Assembly (NCBI GenBank): GCA_025964715.1
Contig: JAOPYH010000211.1
Span: 1-46,232, forward strand
Length of the DNA stretch: 46,232 nt
DNA from: Streptosporangiaceae bacterium
Lineage (GTDB): Bacteria > Actinomycetota > Actinomycetes > Streptosporangiales > Streptosporangiaceae
Direction of reading: 5' to 3'
Below the pieces are notes generated by a model. It made no database searches, was not told where the DNA came from, and saw nothing but the letters and a program-made list of their open reading frames with translations. A program made the position numbers and the translations under genes. This document shows, piece after piece, positions 37,430 through 44,936 of the stretch; the stretch's first letter is position 1, and each line of letters begins with the position of its first letter.

Positions 37430-38086
37430 TCAGCCGGCGGTGGCGCCGGGGGGGAAGACCACGGCGCCGGGCGCCGGTGCGGATGCGGGGTCCACCGGAG
37501 CCGGAGCAGGGTCGGCAGCGGCCGGGGCCGAGTCGACCACCGGGGCGGCGTCGGCGGCAGGCGCCGGGTCCGCCGGAGCCGGCACGGGGTCCGCGACCGG
37601 GGCGGGCGCCGGGTCGGCCACAGGGGCCGGGTCAGCGGGGGCCGGGTCGACAGCCACGGGGGCCGCCGGCTGGTTGTCCGCCAGGAACGCCCGCGCGTCC
37701 GCCAGCTTCGCCTCGATGGCGTCAGCGGCCGCCGCCACAGCGGCGTGGTCGCTCTGCCCCGCCGCCAGCTGAGTCTGAAGGTCCGCAACGACCTGGTGGG
37801 TTTCACGGAGCTGGGTGGACAGGCCACCCACGAGGGACTTGACGTCCGCGAAGTACTGGTCAAGGTCGCCGAACGCGACATTCAGGTCAGCCATCATTCT
37901 CTCCATCCTGTGTTGGTTCTTGCCGATTTCCCGGAGCAGCTCGTCGTGCCGCTCCCGGGCTTCGCCATTGCCGGCGCGGCTCTCCCGCAGCCCAGCCTGG
38001 TGAAGATCAATGGTTAGTTCGAGCCAGGACAAGACCTGGCTGAACGGCCCGGTCGGCTGGTCGGGTTCGAGCTCGTGGGCACCCAT
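37430..38086 (-). CDS. Coiled-coil protein with long Pro/Ala tail
   Basis: A 218-aa protein starting MGAHELEPDQPTGPFSQ. Residues about 15-135 are helical with heptad character (NQHRMERMMADLNVAFGDL, QLRETHQVVADLQTQLAAGQ). Residues about 140-210 are repetitive Pro/Ala/Asp (repeats of VADPAPAP and ADPAPA). It lies after the portal's small neighbour genes and before the head decoration block. Coiled-coil proteins in this location can be scaffolding or portal-associated proteins, but I cannot name a family. A possible in-frame extension follows its TGA. Confidence 0.75.
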   Translation of the reverse strand: MGAHELEPDQPTGPFSQVLSWLELTIDLHQAGLRESRAGNGEARERHDELLREIGKNQHRMERMMADLNVAFGDLDQYFADVKSLVGGLSTQLRETHQVVADLQTQLAAGQSDHAAVAAAADAIEAKLADARAFLADNQPAAPVAVDPAPADPAPVADPAPAPVADPVPAPADPAPAADAAPVVDSAPAAADPAPAPVDPASAPAPGAVVFPPGATAG

Positions 38087-38118
38087 GGCAGGTCCCTTTC
38101 CGGGTGGCGAGGCGGGGT

Positions 38119-38841
38119 TTAGCGGTAGGCGGCGCGAGCGACCGCCTGAAGCGCGATGTTCGTGTGCGGGAGCAGTAGCGCCGTCGACTTGAGCCGGATG
38201 ACGCTCACCGCCCAGCCGCCGGACTTCGACATCACGGCGTTGGTTGGCGCCGCGACGGTGCCGGTCTGGCCGGTGATGTCCAGAACCGCCATCCAGATCT
38301 GGAAGCTGGCCGAGCCGGTCTGCGTGGTGGGGCCGTAGGTGATTCGGCTGTTCCAGCCAGCCCCGCTGGGCGGGGTGGTGACGGTGAACGGGTCCGTGTC
38401 GGCGGAGTAGGCGTAGACCGCCACCACCATGTCCGTTGCGAGAACACCCGTCACCGAGCAGCTCGGCGGGGACGCCGCGGACGTGGATGTGACCTGAAAG
38501 CTGTGCGAGGTGACTGCGGCGGCGGTGTCGACGCCGCTGTAGCGCAGCATGACCGCGCCCTGACCGTTCGCGGTGGTGTGGGAGACGCTGTAGCTGGTCT
38601 CGTTGTTGGCGATCTTGTACCAGCTGGCGTACCCCAGGTCAGTGGAGATGCTGCCGTTCGAGTCCAGCGCGGTGAACCCAGTAGTGCTGTTCCACGCGTC
38701 CGGCGCGGCGTTCGCCGCCGCCAGCAGCAGAAAGTCGCCGTTCGCGGTGCCCGATGGTGGGCTTGCGATGGCGATCGTGGCGCTGCTGATGGCGGCGTTG
38801 GCTGCGGGGGCGGAGGTTGAGGAGGCGTAGGCGATAGTCAC
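38119..38841 (-). CDS. Beta-sandwich structural protein
   Basis: A 240-aa protein; the ATG at 38841 follows a short leader. Residues 1-200 form a repeated beta pattern (AISSATIAIASPPSGTANGDFLLLAAA, GYASWYKIANNETSYSVSHTT, MVVAVYAYSADTDPFTVTTPPSG). It resembles the first 210 residues of the beta-helix tail protein at 15002-16978 in order of motifs (SGTxxGDxLLL, then YKIA/YRIA, then a Ser/Gly-rich hairpin). A head-decoration or tail-associated beta-sandwich seems likely. The C-terminal 20 residues (NIALQAVARAAYR) are helical. Unknown exact role. Confidence 0.75.
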   Translation of the reverse strand: MTIAYASSTSAPAANAAISSATIAIASPPSGTANGDFLLLAAANAAPDAWNSTTGFTALDSNGSISTDLGYASWYKIANNETSYSVSHTTANGQGAVMLRYSGVDTAAAVTSHSFQVTSTSAASPPSCSVTGVLATDMVVAVYAYSADTDPFTVTTPPSGAGWNSRITYGPTTQTGSASFQIWMAVLDITGQTGTVAAPTNAVMSKSGGWAVSVIRLKSTALLLPHTNIALQAVARAAYR

Positions 38842-38865
38842 GCGCGTGTTCGCCCCCCTCGGCCT

Positions 38866-39015
38866 CTAGCCGATCTTCTTGTCGAGGAGCGCGGACACGT
38901 CGTGGGCCCGCAGCGGCAGGTTCGGCAGGTCGTCCGGCTCGCGCGCTACCGGCACACCCTGCGGTGGGTGTGCCGGCAGTGGCGGCGTCGGGAACTCAGG
39001 CCCCAGGCTGCTCAT
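38866..39015 (-). CDS. Small protein downstream of the portal
   Basis: A 49-aa protein (MSSLGPEFPTPPLPAHPPQG at the start, then LRAHDVSALLDKKIG at the end). Its ATG overlaps the portal's last 20 nt (GATGAGCAGCC), so it is translated with the portal. The Pro-rich first half and helical end recall short head proteins of actinophages. It is too short for family recognition. Confidence 0.65.
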   Translation of the reverse strand: MSSLGPEFPTPPLPAHPPQGVPVAREPDDLPNLPLRAHDVSALLDKKIG

Positions 39016-40624
39016 CAGGCAACTCGTTCAGCGCTTCCCGCATGCGGGACCGGTAGGCCCGCCACGTCTCCCGGTCCGGCCGACCCCTCACCGGTCGGTT
39101 CGGGTCGGTGGTCTCGGACGGTGGTGTCGCCGCGTCCCCCGTGGGCTCCATGTTGAGATCCGCGGGTGGTTCCTCCTGGTCGTCACCGGGCACCGCGCCC
39201 GGCTGGAGTGCGGCCGGGACCGGCTGTGGTGCTGACTTGACCAGGCTGACGGGGGTCTCCTCGCCGCCAGGCTCGGCGGGCTCCAGGGTGGTACCCCGCA
39301 GATTCTTGGCGATCATGGACTTGGAGAACGCATCCATGTCGCGCCACTTGACCAGGTTCTGGCGGTCCACCAGGACGGCGGTGTTGCCACCGTCCACGGG
39401 GGGCTCGCCGATCTCGGCGCGGTAGCGGTCCAACGTCCAGGCCCCGTTGCGGAGGCGCTGGTCGCGGATGTCCTCGACGGTCTTGGAGTCGCGCATGTCG
39501 ACTTCCTCGAACTTCAGGTGCCACCCGGTGATGCCGAAGCCGCGGGCGACCAGGTGGAAGTTCAGCTTCTCCAGGACGAGTGCGGCGATCGGCTGACAGG
39601 TGTTGATCAGGAAGGTCTTGCGCTGTGCCTCACCGGTACCCGAGCCGATGTTCCCGGACTCGATGACCCCTGCCTCTGCCGGCGGGACACCGTAGGAGGC
39701 GAGGATCTCGTCGCGCTTCTGATCCAGGGTGTGCAGGATCTCCTGGACCTTCTGGGCCTGGAGCTCGTGGATCGTCGCGCCACCCTTGGTGACGATCGGG
39801 TTCCCGATGTTCCGGGGCCCGATGTTCCGGGTGTTGTACTGGGCGAGCCACCGGTTGACCTCCGGCTGTGGCATGCCGGCGGGCTGGTCGACGTGGATGT
39901 TCGGCGGGGCGCCCTTGCGGTAGATCTCCTTGAGCGTCGCTGAGGCGAACAGCCATGCGGTGATGGGCAGGAGCGCCATCTGGGTGGGGGAGACACCGAA
40001 GATCCCGGACCGGGGGCTGTCCAGGCTGATGTGGATGACGTCGCGCGGCTCGAACTCGGCGCGCTGCCCCAGATCGGTCAGCTGGACGTAGCCGGTGATG
40101 TTGCCGTGCTGGTCGGCCAGCGGGGACATCGACGGCGCGTCCAGGGTGTACATGGCGGCCGGCATGTTCCCGAGCCAGCACACCTCGATGTAGGCGTCGC
40201 CGAAGACCTCGAGGTCCTCGATGGTGGACCTGAGTAGCTGGCGGATGTCCTCGCGCTGGTTCGTGTAGCGGAACAAACGCTCACAGGCCAGGACCTCGGC
40301 TGGCTTCTCCGGGGCCCCCTCGTCGCCCTGCTGGTCGTCGCCGTCCCAGTCGAACACCAGGCCGCCACCGGTGATGGTCCGGGACACCGCGTGGATCGCG
40401 GCGGCCGCCCAGGGGCACGCCAGCATCGACTCGTACAGCTGGGTCTGCATGGCCCGGCGGTCGGTCTGGGTGGCGTCACCAACAGCTTGGGAGTACTCGG
40501 TGAGCCCCGAGGGCGGGATGCCGTATTCGAAGCCGGCACGGGGCGTGTTGGCCGGTGCGGCAATCACCTTGGGCTTGGCCTCTTCGACCGCTGTCCCGCC
40601 CAGGTTTGACCATGTCAGAGGCAC
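38996..40624 (-). CDS. Portal protein
   Basis: A 542-aa protein starting at GTG 40624. The sequence has portal features: AACPWAAAAIHAVSRTITGGGLVF-type N-terminal region, RSTIEDLEVFGDAYIEVCW (wing/clip region), FEPRDVIHISLDSPRSGIFGVSPTQMALLPI, the stem-like YNTRNIGPRNIGNPIVTKGG, and ILASYGVPPAEAGVIESGNIGSGTGEAQRKTF in the late part. The last 90 residues are Pro/Glu-rich. Portal dodecamers sit at one capsid vertex for DNA entry and exit. It lies right after the large terminase and a 45-aa membrane gene, the usual order. Confidence 0.9.
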   Translation of the reverse strand: MPLTWSNLGGTAVEEAKPKVIAAPANTPRAGFEYGIPPSGLTEYSQAVGDATQTDRRAMQTQLYESMLACPWAAAAIHAVSRTITGGGLVFDWDGDDQQGDEGAPEKPAEVLACERLFRYTNQREDIRQLLRSTIEDLEVFGDAYIEVCWLGNMPAAMYTLDAPSMSPLADQHGNITGYVQLTDLGQRAEFEPRDVIHISLDSPRSGIFGVSPTQMALLPITAWLFASATLKEIYRKGAPPNIHVDQPAGMPQPEVNRWLAQYNTRNIGPRNIGNPIVTKGGATIHELQAQKVQEILHTLDQKRDEILASYGVPPAEAGVIESGNIGSGTGEAQRKTFLINTCQPIAALVLEKLNFHLVARGFGITGWHLKFEEVDMRDSKTVEDIRDQRLRNGAWTLDRYRAEIGEPPVDGGNTAVLVDRQNLVKWRDMDAFSKSMIAKNLRGTTLEPAEPGGEETPVSLVKSAPQPVPAALQPGAVPGDDQEEPPADLNMEPTGDAATPPSETTDPNRPVRGRPDRETWRAYRSRMREALNELPDEQPGA

Positions 40625-40643
40625 TGTTCGCCTCCTCGCTGGC

Positions 40644-40781
40644 TCAGTGGTGGTGGAGCGGGATGTGTGTGAGCAGCACCCAGATGGCGAGCAGGTAGAC
40701 CAGGGCGATCCCGGTCGTGATGCACGCCAGCCGGAACGGGTCTTCAGGTGGGCGCCGCGGTGGCCGCCCCGGTGGGCTCAC
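40644..40781 (-). CDS. 45-aa single-span membrane protein
   Basis: A 45-aa protein whose GTG overlaps the terminase stop (GTGA). Residues 1-17 are Pro/Arg-rich and basic, followed by one membrane span (about 20-37: ACITTGIALVYLLAIWVLLT) and a His-rich end (HIPLHHH). The coupling to terminase suggests co-expression during packaging, though tiny membrane proteins can also be lysis or exclusion factors. No family is recognised. Confidence 0.68.
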   Translation of the reverse strand: MSPPGRPPRRPPEDPFRLACITTGIALVYLLAIWVLLTHIPLHHH

Positions 40782-42352
40782 TGGGCGGGGGGCATCTGCA
40801 CGACGGCCCCCCGCTTGATCTCCGGTTCGTCGTCGTCGCTGTACAGGTCCCGGTACTCGGTGCTGGGTCGGACGGCGAACTCGTTGGCGATCGGCTGGCC
40901 CAGCTCGTAGCCGGGATCGCGGGCCGCCTGGTCGTCGACCAGCAGGAACTCCGGGCCGCCGCCGAGGGTCATGAGGCCGTACCGAAGGGCGTCGTACTGG
41001 TGGTCCTCGGCGTTGGTGTCGACGTCCTCGGGGTGGCGCGGGTCGTACGGCAGTGAGGGCAGGGTCCGAGTCAGCTCGGGGGCGGTGCCCGCGAGGACGT
41101 GCAGCATCGGACAGGTCTCCCAGCCCAGCGCCCGGTGGTGGGCGCAGGCCGGACCATCGGCCAGGTAGGAGTGCAGGCGCTGCTTGCCGATCAGGCGGTC
41201 GTTCTGCCCTGGCGTGAGGTGTACGCCTTCGGCGGCGTACTGGGTGGCCACGGAGAGCGCCTCACCGGTGCGCGCCCACATGGCCGGGTCGGCGGCCCGG
41301 ACGCCTACCTCCTCGCCGTCACCCTCGGCGGCGAGGATCGCCTTGGCCTGGTCCCGCTCGATGACCTTGGTCCGGGTGATCTCCCGGTACACCCAGACCC
41401 GGTCGTCCTGATCGACTGCCAGCCAGATGACCACCCAGGGGGCGGACCAGCCGTAGTCGATGCCGGCGACGCGGCGCCAGGACTTCGGGATGGCGAAGCG
41501 CGGGACGATGTGTCGGTCGTCGGACCATTCCGTGAAGACCTGGCCGCTGAAGCTGTCCCAGCTGCCGTCACGGAATGCGGCGCGCATGGCGTCCGGCAGC
41601 GCGTCGAGGTCGGACTTGTACTCGGGGTTGACGTGCGGGTTGTCATCGACCTTGGAGGGGATGAACCGGACGGTCCGACCTCGGGAGTCGATGACGACCT
41701 TGGCGCCCTTGTCGGTGGCGTCGATGTACTTCTTCCGCGCCGCACCGTGACCGAGGCCGCCGGGGTTGGAGCCGGCGCGCAGCCCGAGGACGGGCACCAG
41801 CGACCCGGAGCGCAGCCGTGACGCCAGGAACGCGACGACATCCGGCGGGAACAGGGTCAGCTCGTCGAAGAGGAGCAGCTGGTACTGGCCGCCCTGTCGG
41901 ACGGTGGCGTCGGGCATGTTCCGCGCGTACCGGAACATGAACAGGCTCCCGTTGGGGAACACCAGGTCGTGTTTGATCTTCTCGTAGCGGCAGCCCAGGG
42001 TCTTGCAGTAGCCGATCTGGGCCAGCTCCGCGAGCAGCGACTCCTCGAGCTCGGGGAAGGTGCGTCGGAACGCGCCGATCCGGATACCCGGGTACTTCAT
42101 CGCGGCCCGGATGCCCTCCATGATCAGGGCCTTGCTCTTGCCGCCGCCGGCCGCGCCTCCGTACAGCACGTCGAACTCGGTGGCCTCGTGGAACTCCTGC
42201 TGCCGCTCGGTCGGGGTGTACCCGAGGGTCGTGAAGACGTCCTCGCCCTCGGTGCCCATCGGGTCCCACCGGTCAGCGAGCATCGAGCCGAACGACGCCC
42301 GGCGGCGCCTACCCCCGGGCCTGGTCTGCTTCGCGGAGGAGAGCGGCGGCAT
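40778..42352 (-). CDS. Terminase large subunit
   Basis: A 524-aa protein. The Walker A motif GGAAGGGKS is near residue 66, and the Walker B LLLFDE near 150. The nuclease part has GIDYGW near residue 295, RTGEAL..AADPAM in the middle, and HQYDALRYGLMT near 460, fitting an RNase H-fold nuclease. It pumps DNA into the prohead and cuts it. The ATG at 42352 overlaps the end of the small subunit gene. The strong match to actinophage large terminases supports a headful or cohesive-end packager; which one cannot be told. Confidence 0.92.
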   Translation of the reverse strand: MPPLSSAKQTRPGGRRRRASFGSMLADRWDPMGTEGEDVFTTLGYTPTERQQEFHEATEFDVLYGGAAGGGKSKALIMEGIRAAMKYPGIRIGAFRRTFPELEESLLAELAQIGYCKTLGCRYEKIKHDLVFPNGSLFMFRYARNMPDATVRQGGQYQLLLFDELTLFPPDVVAFLASRLRSGSLVPVLGLRAGSNPGGLGHGAARKKYIDATDKGAKVVIDSRGRTVRFIPSKVDDNPHVNPEYKSDLDALPDAMRAAFRDGSWDSFSGQVFTEWSDDRHIVPRFAIPKSWRRVAGIDYGWSAPWVVIWLAVDQDDRVWVYREITRTKVIERDQAKAILAAEGDGEEVGVRAADPAMWARTGEALSVATQYAAEGVHLTPGQNDRLIGKQRLHSYLADGPACAHHRALGWETCPMLHVLAGTAPELTRTLPSLPYDPRHPEDVDTNAEDHQYDALRYGLMTLGGGPEFLLVDDQAARDPGYELGQPIANEFAVRPSTEYRDLYSDDDEPEIKRGAVVQMPPAQ

Positions 42353-42893
42353 GACCCATCACCTCTCGCTGCTTCTCGGCGGGGATACCGGCCTTCTCCA
42401 TGGCGCCGAGCATCGCCTGGGAGGCCAGATCGACCTGCTGCTGCAGGACGTTGACCAGGCGCTCGTCGGTGGTGTCCGCGGCGTCCAGGCCGGCCAGTGA
42501 GGCGCGGCGCTTCATGACGTCCAGGACCCGGCCGATGGCCTGCAGGTCGGTGTCGCGCCAGAGCGTCGATCCGCACTGCTCGCAGTTCACCGCCCGGGAG
42601 GGCCGGGTCGCCGGCCAGAGGCTCATGTGCAGGCTGTCGAGGCGCTGCAGCTCCAGCTCCCGTAGCTCACTGGCCGAGCCCTCGGTCTCCTTCGCGGTCT
42701 CCTTCAGCGCCGCATCAACGGCCTCGAACGCACGCTGCCTGTTGGGGTACAGGGCTCGCATGTCTCCGTTGGCGGCATCGGTGGGGGTGTCGGCTATCTG
42801 CTGGTACGTGGCACCGGCGATCTTCAGCTGGACTGCACGTAGGCGCTTCACGCGCGCTGAGATACGACGCGGACTGTTGCGGGCTTCAGCCAT
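42309..42893 (-). CDS. Terminase small subunit
   Basis: A 194-aa protein; ATG 42893 gives the start MAEARNSPRRISARVKRL. Residues 10-60 fit a helix-turn-helix (RVKRLRAVQLKIAGATYQQIADT), as expected for a DNA-recognising small subunit. A Cys pair (CEQCG near 104) may bind metal together with other residues. The C-terminal half is helical (LVNVLQQQVDLASQAMLGAMEK) and likely oligomerises. Its last 44 nt overlap the large subunit gene. It sits before the large subunit in the standard order. Confidence 0.85.
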   Translation of the reverse strand: MAEARNSPRRISARVKRLRAVQLKIAGATYQQIADTPTDAANGDMRALYPNRQRAFEAVDAALKETAKETEGSASELRELELQRLDSLHMSLWPATRPSRAVNCEQCGSTLWRDTDLQAIGRVLDVMKRRASLAGLDAADTTDERLVNVLQQQVDLASQAMLGAMEKAGIPAEKQREVMGHAAALLREADQARG

Positions 42894-43047
42894 GCGGGGA
42901 CTCGTCTTCTGGCGGCGGGAGAGGGGACACGGGGCGCAGCGCGGCACGGCCGGGACGTCGGCGCTGGGTCAGCGCGTCACGGCGCAGCTGGCGGCCCGGA
43001 CAGTTCGGGTCGGTGCACCGCCGCTTCAGTCGGGCGGTGAGGAACAC
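42886..43047 (-). CDS. Short Arg-rich protein before the terminase
   Basis: A 53-aa protein starting at GTG 43047. Residues about 5-25 hold a Cys-containing basic stretch (LKRRCTDPNCPGRQLRRD), and the rest is Arg/Pro-rich. Its stop overlaps the small terminase start by 8 nt. A longer open frame extends upstream to 43278 but is out of register with the 64-aa zinc-finger-like gene. The role is unknown; the Cys pair may be part of a metal site. Confidence 0.6.
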   Translation of the reverse strand: MFLTARLKRRCTDPNCPGRQLRRDALTQRRRPGRAALRPVSPLPPPEDESPHG

Positions 43048-43052
43048 CCCGG

Positions 43053-43247
43053 TCAGGCCGTGCTGGTTGGCGGGCCGGCCAGCTCGGGGTGCACGGTCAA
43101 CAGGTGAGCTCGCATCCCTGGTCGGCCTCCCTGGATTTGGGGGCGGGGGTGCTGACACCGGGTACACACCCGGACCCAGACATCGCCGGGGGCGAGCTGG
43201 TCCGGGTGCGTGACCGGTGGCGGGCACTCCGTGAGACGTGGCCGCAT
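43053..43247 (-). CDS. Small zinc-finger-like protein
   Basis: A 64-aa protein; its ATG overlaps the stop of the upstream transglycosylase (TGATG). Residues 23-53 read VWVRVCTRCQHPR then MRAHLLTVHPEL, a C-x2-C-x(n)-H-x4-H zinc-finger-like arrangement. Such proteins commonly precede HNH or terminase genes in actinophages. It is short and basic/acidic mixed; DNA binding is plausible but not shown. Confidence 0.7.
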   Translation of the reverse strand: MRPRLTECPPPVTHPDQLAPGDVWVRVCTRCQHPRPQIQGGRPGMRAHLLTVHPELAGPPTSTA

Positions 43248-44383
43248 CAGTGCTTGCCGGGGATGTGGCAGGCCCCACCGGCGAAGATCGGGCCGGCCAT
43301 GACGGGGCGGCCCTTCGGTGGGTTCAGCTCAGCCGGGACGGTGCCGGTCAGCGCGGACATGCAGGCGTCGGTTGCCGCCCGGGTGCCGTCCTGCCCGCCG
43401 ATCCACATGTCCAGGTGCCCATCGACACCGCCACCTGCTGGCGAGGCGCCGGTGTCCTCGACGATCACGTACCGCTGCACCGAGGACAGGTAGAACTTCG
43501 TACCTGCCGGGAACCTGCCCTTGCCGCTATTGGGCACGGCCACGGTGATCGGGTCATCGAAGGTCCCGGTCCCCCCTGCCTGCTTGTGCAGGATCGGATG
43601 GGAGACGGTCGCCGACCCGGGCGGGGTGTTGTCCTGGAAGGAGTAGCCGGTCAGCTCGATCGTGAGCTTCTGCCCGGTCACCCCGGAGGGGATGGGCGTA
43701 CCGGCCGGGGCCGGCGCCGGGGTGCCCGCGGTGCCGGGCGGCGCGGTGTGGGCGCCACCGACATGCAGGTGCTGACCTGGGTAGATGAGGTTGGGGTTGA
43801 CCACCGATGAGCGGTTCTCGTCCCAGAGCTGCTGCCAGGTCTCCCCGTGACCGGTGGCGATCCGGGCCAGCGTGTCGCCGGCCTTGACCACGTAGTCACC
43901 AGCCGTCGGGGCAGGCGCGGGCGCAGGCTTGGGGGTCGGCTTGCGGTGCTTGGCCGGCGTCTCGGCGGCGGTGTTGCGCACCTGACCTTCCTGACCTGCC
44001 CAGCAACCCCGGGACGCATCCCACGGGGTCAGCCCAGACTGCGAGTAGGCCAGCTCGGCGATCTCCCGTTGCTGCTCCGGGGTGGCGTCCTTCGCGCGGG
44101 CCGCGTACTTGGTGCCGCCCAGGGACCGCCACGTCGAGTCCAGGAACTGGTACAGCCCCGATGCGGTCGAGCTGGGGTTCTGCGCGGCGGGGTTGCCCCC
44201 GGACTCACAGTGGATGATCGGGTCCCAGTTCACCGCTGGGACGGGTGCCGCCGGCTCGGGGATTGCGGCCTCGGCGGTACCTGCCGTCATAGCGAGCGCC
44301 GGGACCACGGCGAACGCACCGGAGGCGCTGATCGCGGCGATGTTCAGCGCGGTGTGGTTGGGCTTCCGATGACGTCCAGACAT
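43247..44383 (-). CDS. Transglycosylase (Rpf-like) with LysM and 3D-like domains
   Basis: A 378-aa secreted muralytic protein. ATG 44383 has GGAGG 8 nt upstream. A signal peptide with an Ala-rich hydrophobic core (about residues 14-39) precedes the Rpf-type transglycosylase domain (about 48-130: WDPIIHCESGGNPAAQNP with the catalytic Glu, then SGLYQFLDSTWRSLGGTKYA). A Pro-rich linker leads to a LysM domain (about 162-208: YVVKAGDTLARIATGHGETW, NPNLIYPGQHLHVGG). The C-terminus (about 241-375: TGYSFQDNTPPGS, DPITVAVP, IVEDTGAS, LDMWIGG) resembles a 3D double-psi barrel domain. Three wall-targeting modules in one protein suggest an exolysin or lysogen-expressed wall remodeller. Confidence 0.85.
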   Translation of the reverse strand: MSGRHRKPNHTALNIAAISASGAFAVVPALAMTAGTAEAAIPEPAAPVPAVNWDPIIHCESGGNPAAQNPSSTASGLYQFLDSTWRSLGGTKYAARAKDATPEQQREIAELAYSQSGLTPWDASRGCWAGQEGQVRNTAAETPAKHRKPTPKPAPAPAPTAGDYVVKAGDTLARIATGHGETWQQLWDENRSSVVNPNLIYPGQHLHVGGAHTAPPGTAGTPAPAPAGTPIPSGVTGQKLTIELTGYSFQDNTPPGSATVSHPILHKQAGGTGTFDDPITVAVPNSGKGRFPAGTKFYLSSVQRYVIVEDTGASPAGGGVDGHLDMWIGGQDGTRAATDACMSALTGTVPAELNPPKGRPVMAGPIFAGGACHIPGKH

Positions 44384-44412
44384 GACAGCCACCTCCAGGG
44401 CGGGCGGGCATG

Positions 44413-44441
44413 AAAAAACCCCCGCCGAGTGCGACGGGGGT
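44413..44441 (-). terminator. Terminator between the recombinase-linked gene and the muralytic gene
   Basis: On the minus strand an ACCCCCG/CGGGGGT stem is followed by six T residues, a textbook rho-independent terminator. It ends the recombinase-linked unit before the late block. Confidence 0.82.
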
Positions 44442-44462
44442 CGGTCGTGCTGGAGAGAGAGG

Positions 44463-44936
44463 TCAGGCGGGGCGATGCAGGGTCACGGGCATTCGCCAGC
44501 CAGCCGCCAGCAGAGCGCGGGCCATGTTCGCCACACTCGCCTCGATGTCATCGAGCGGGCGGGCGTAGAAGCCGACCGAGTACTTGCCGCGCTCGGCCAT
44601 TCCAGCGGCGTCGAACGCGTCGAACATCAGCTCGACGGCCGTGGCAACCTGGTCGTCGGTCGGTGGATTAGTCATACCGTCCCCTCCAGGGGCCGGCAGG
44701 AGGGCGTCGCGCAGCTCCATCAGCGCCGCGTAGGTGAGCCGGGCGTCGGGGTCCAGGGGCGACGGCAGGGGCGCCGGGTTGCAGTATTTCAGGTACTCCG
44801 CATCCCAGGCGGGCGGTCTGATCTTGTTAGGCGCGATCTCAGGGCGCCCTGTATCGCTCGCTGCCATGATTGAGGCTGACGGCGGGTCGTACCCCTCGGG
44901 GAAGCCCGGACCCTCGTAGCCGATGCCCGCGCTCAC
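44463..44936 (-). CDS. Hypothetical protein coupled to the recombinase
   Basis: A 157-aa protein. Its GTG (44936) overlaps the recombinase stop. The N-terminal half (SAGIGYEGPGFPEGYDPPSAS, EYLKYCNPAPLPSPLDPDARL) is Pro-rich; the C-terminal half (DDQVATAVELMFDAFDAAGM, DDIEASVANMARALLAAGW) is helical. An internal ATG at 44675 has a very strong GGAGGGG site, so a shorter product of about 70 residues may also be made. The family is not recognised. The coupling suggests a partner or a directionality-type factor for the recombinase, which is speculative. Confidence 0.65.
   Translation of the reverse strand: MSAGIGYEGPGFPEGYDPPSASIMAASDTGRPEIAPNKIRPPAWDAEYLKYCNPAPLPSPLDPDARLTYAALMELRDALLPAPGGDGMTNPPTDDQVATAVELMFDAFDAAGMAERGKYSVGFYARPLDDIEASVANMARALLAAGWRMPVTLHRPA

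Noticed and set aside
42886..43278. 130-aa leftward open frame spanning two small genes
   Set aside because: The upstream half is the out-of-frame shadow of the 64-aa zinc-finger-like gene; only the last 53 codons (from GTG 43047) look coding.
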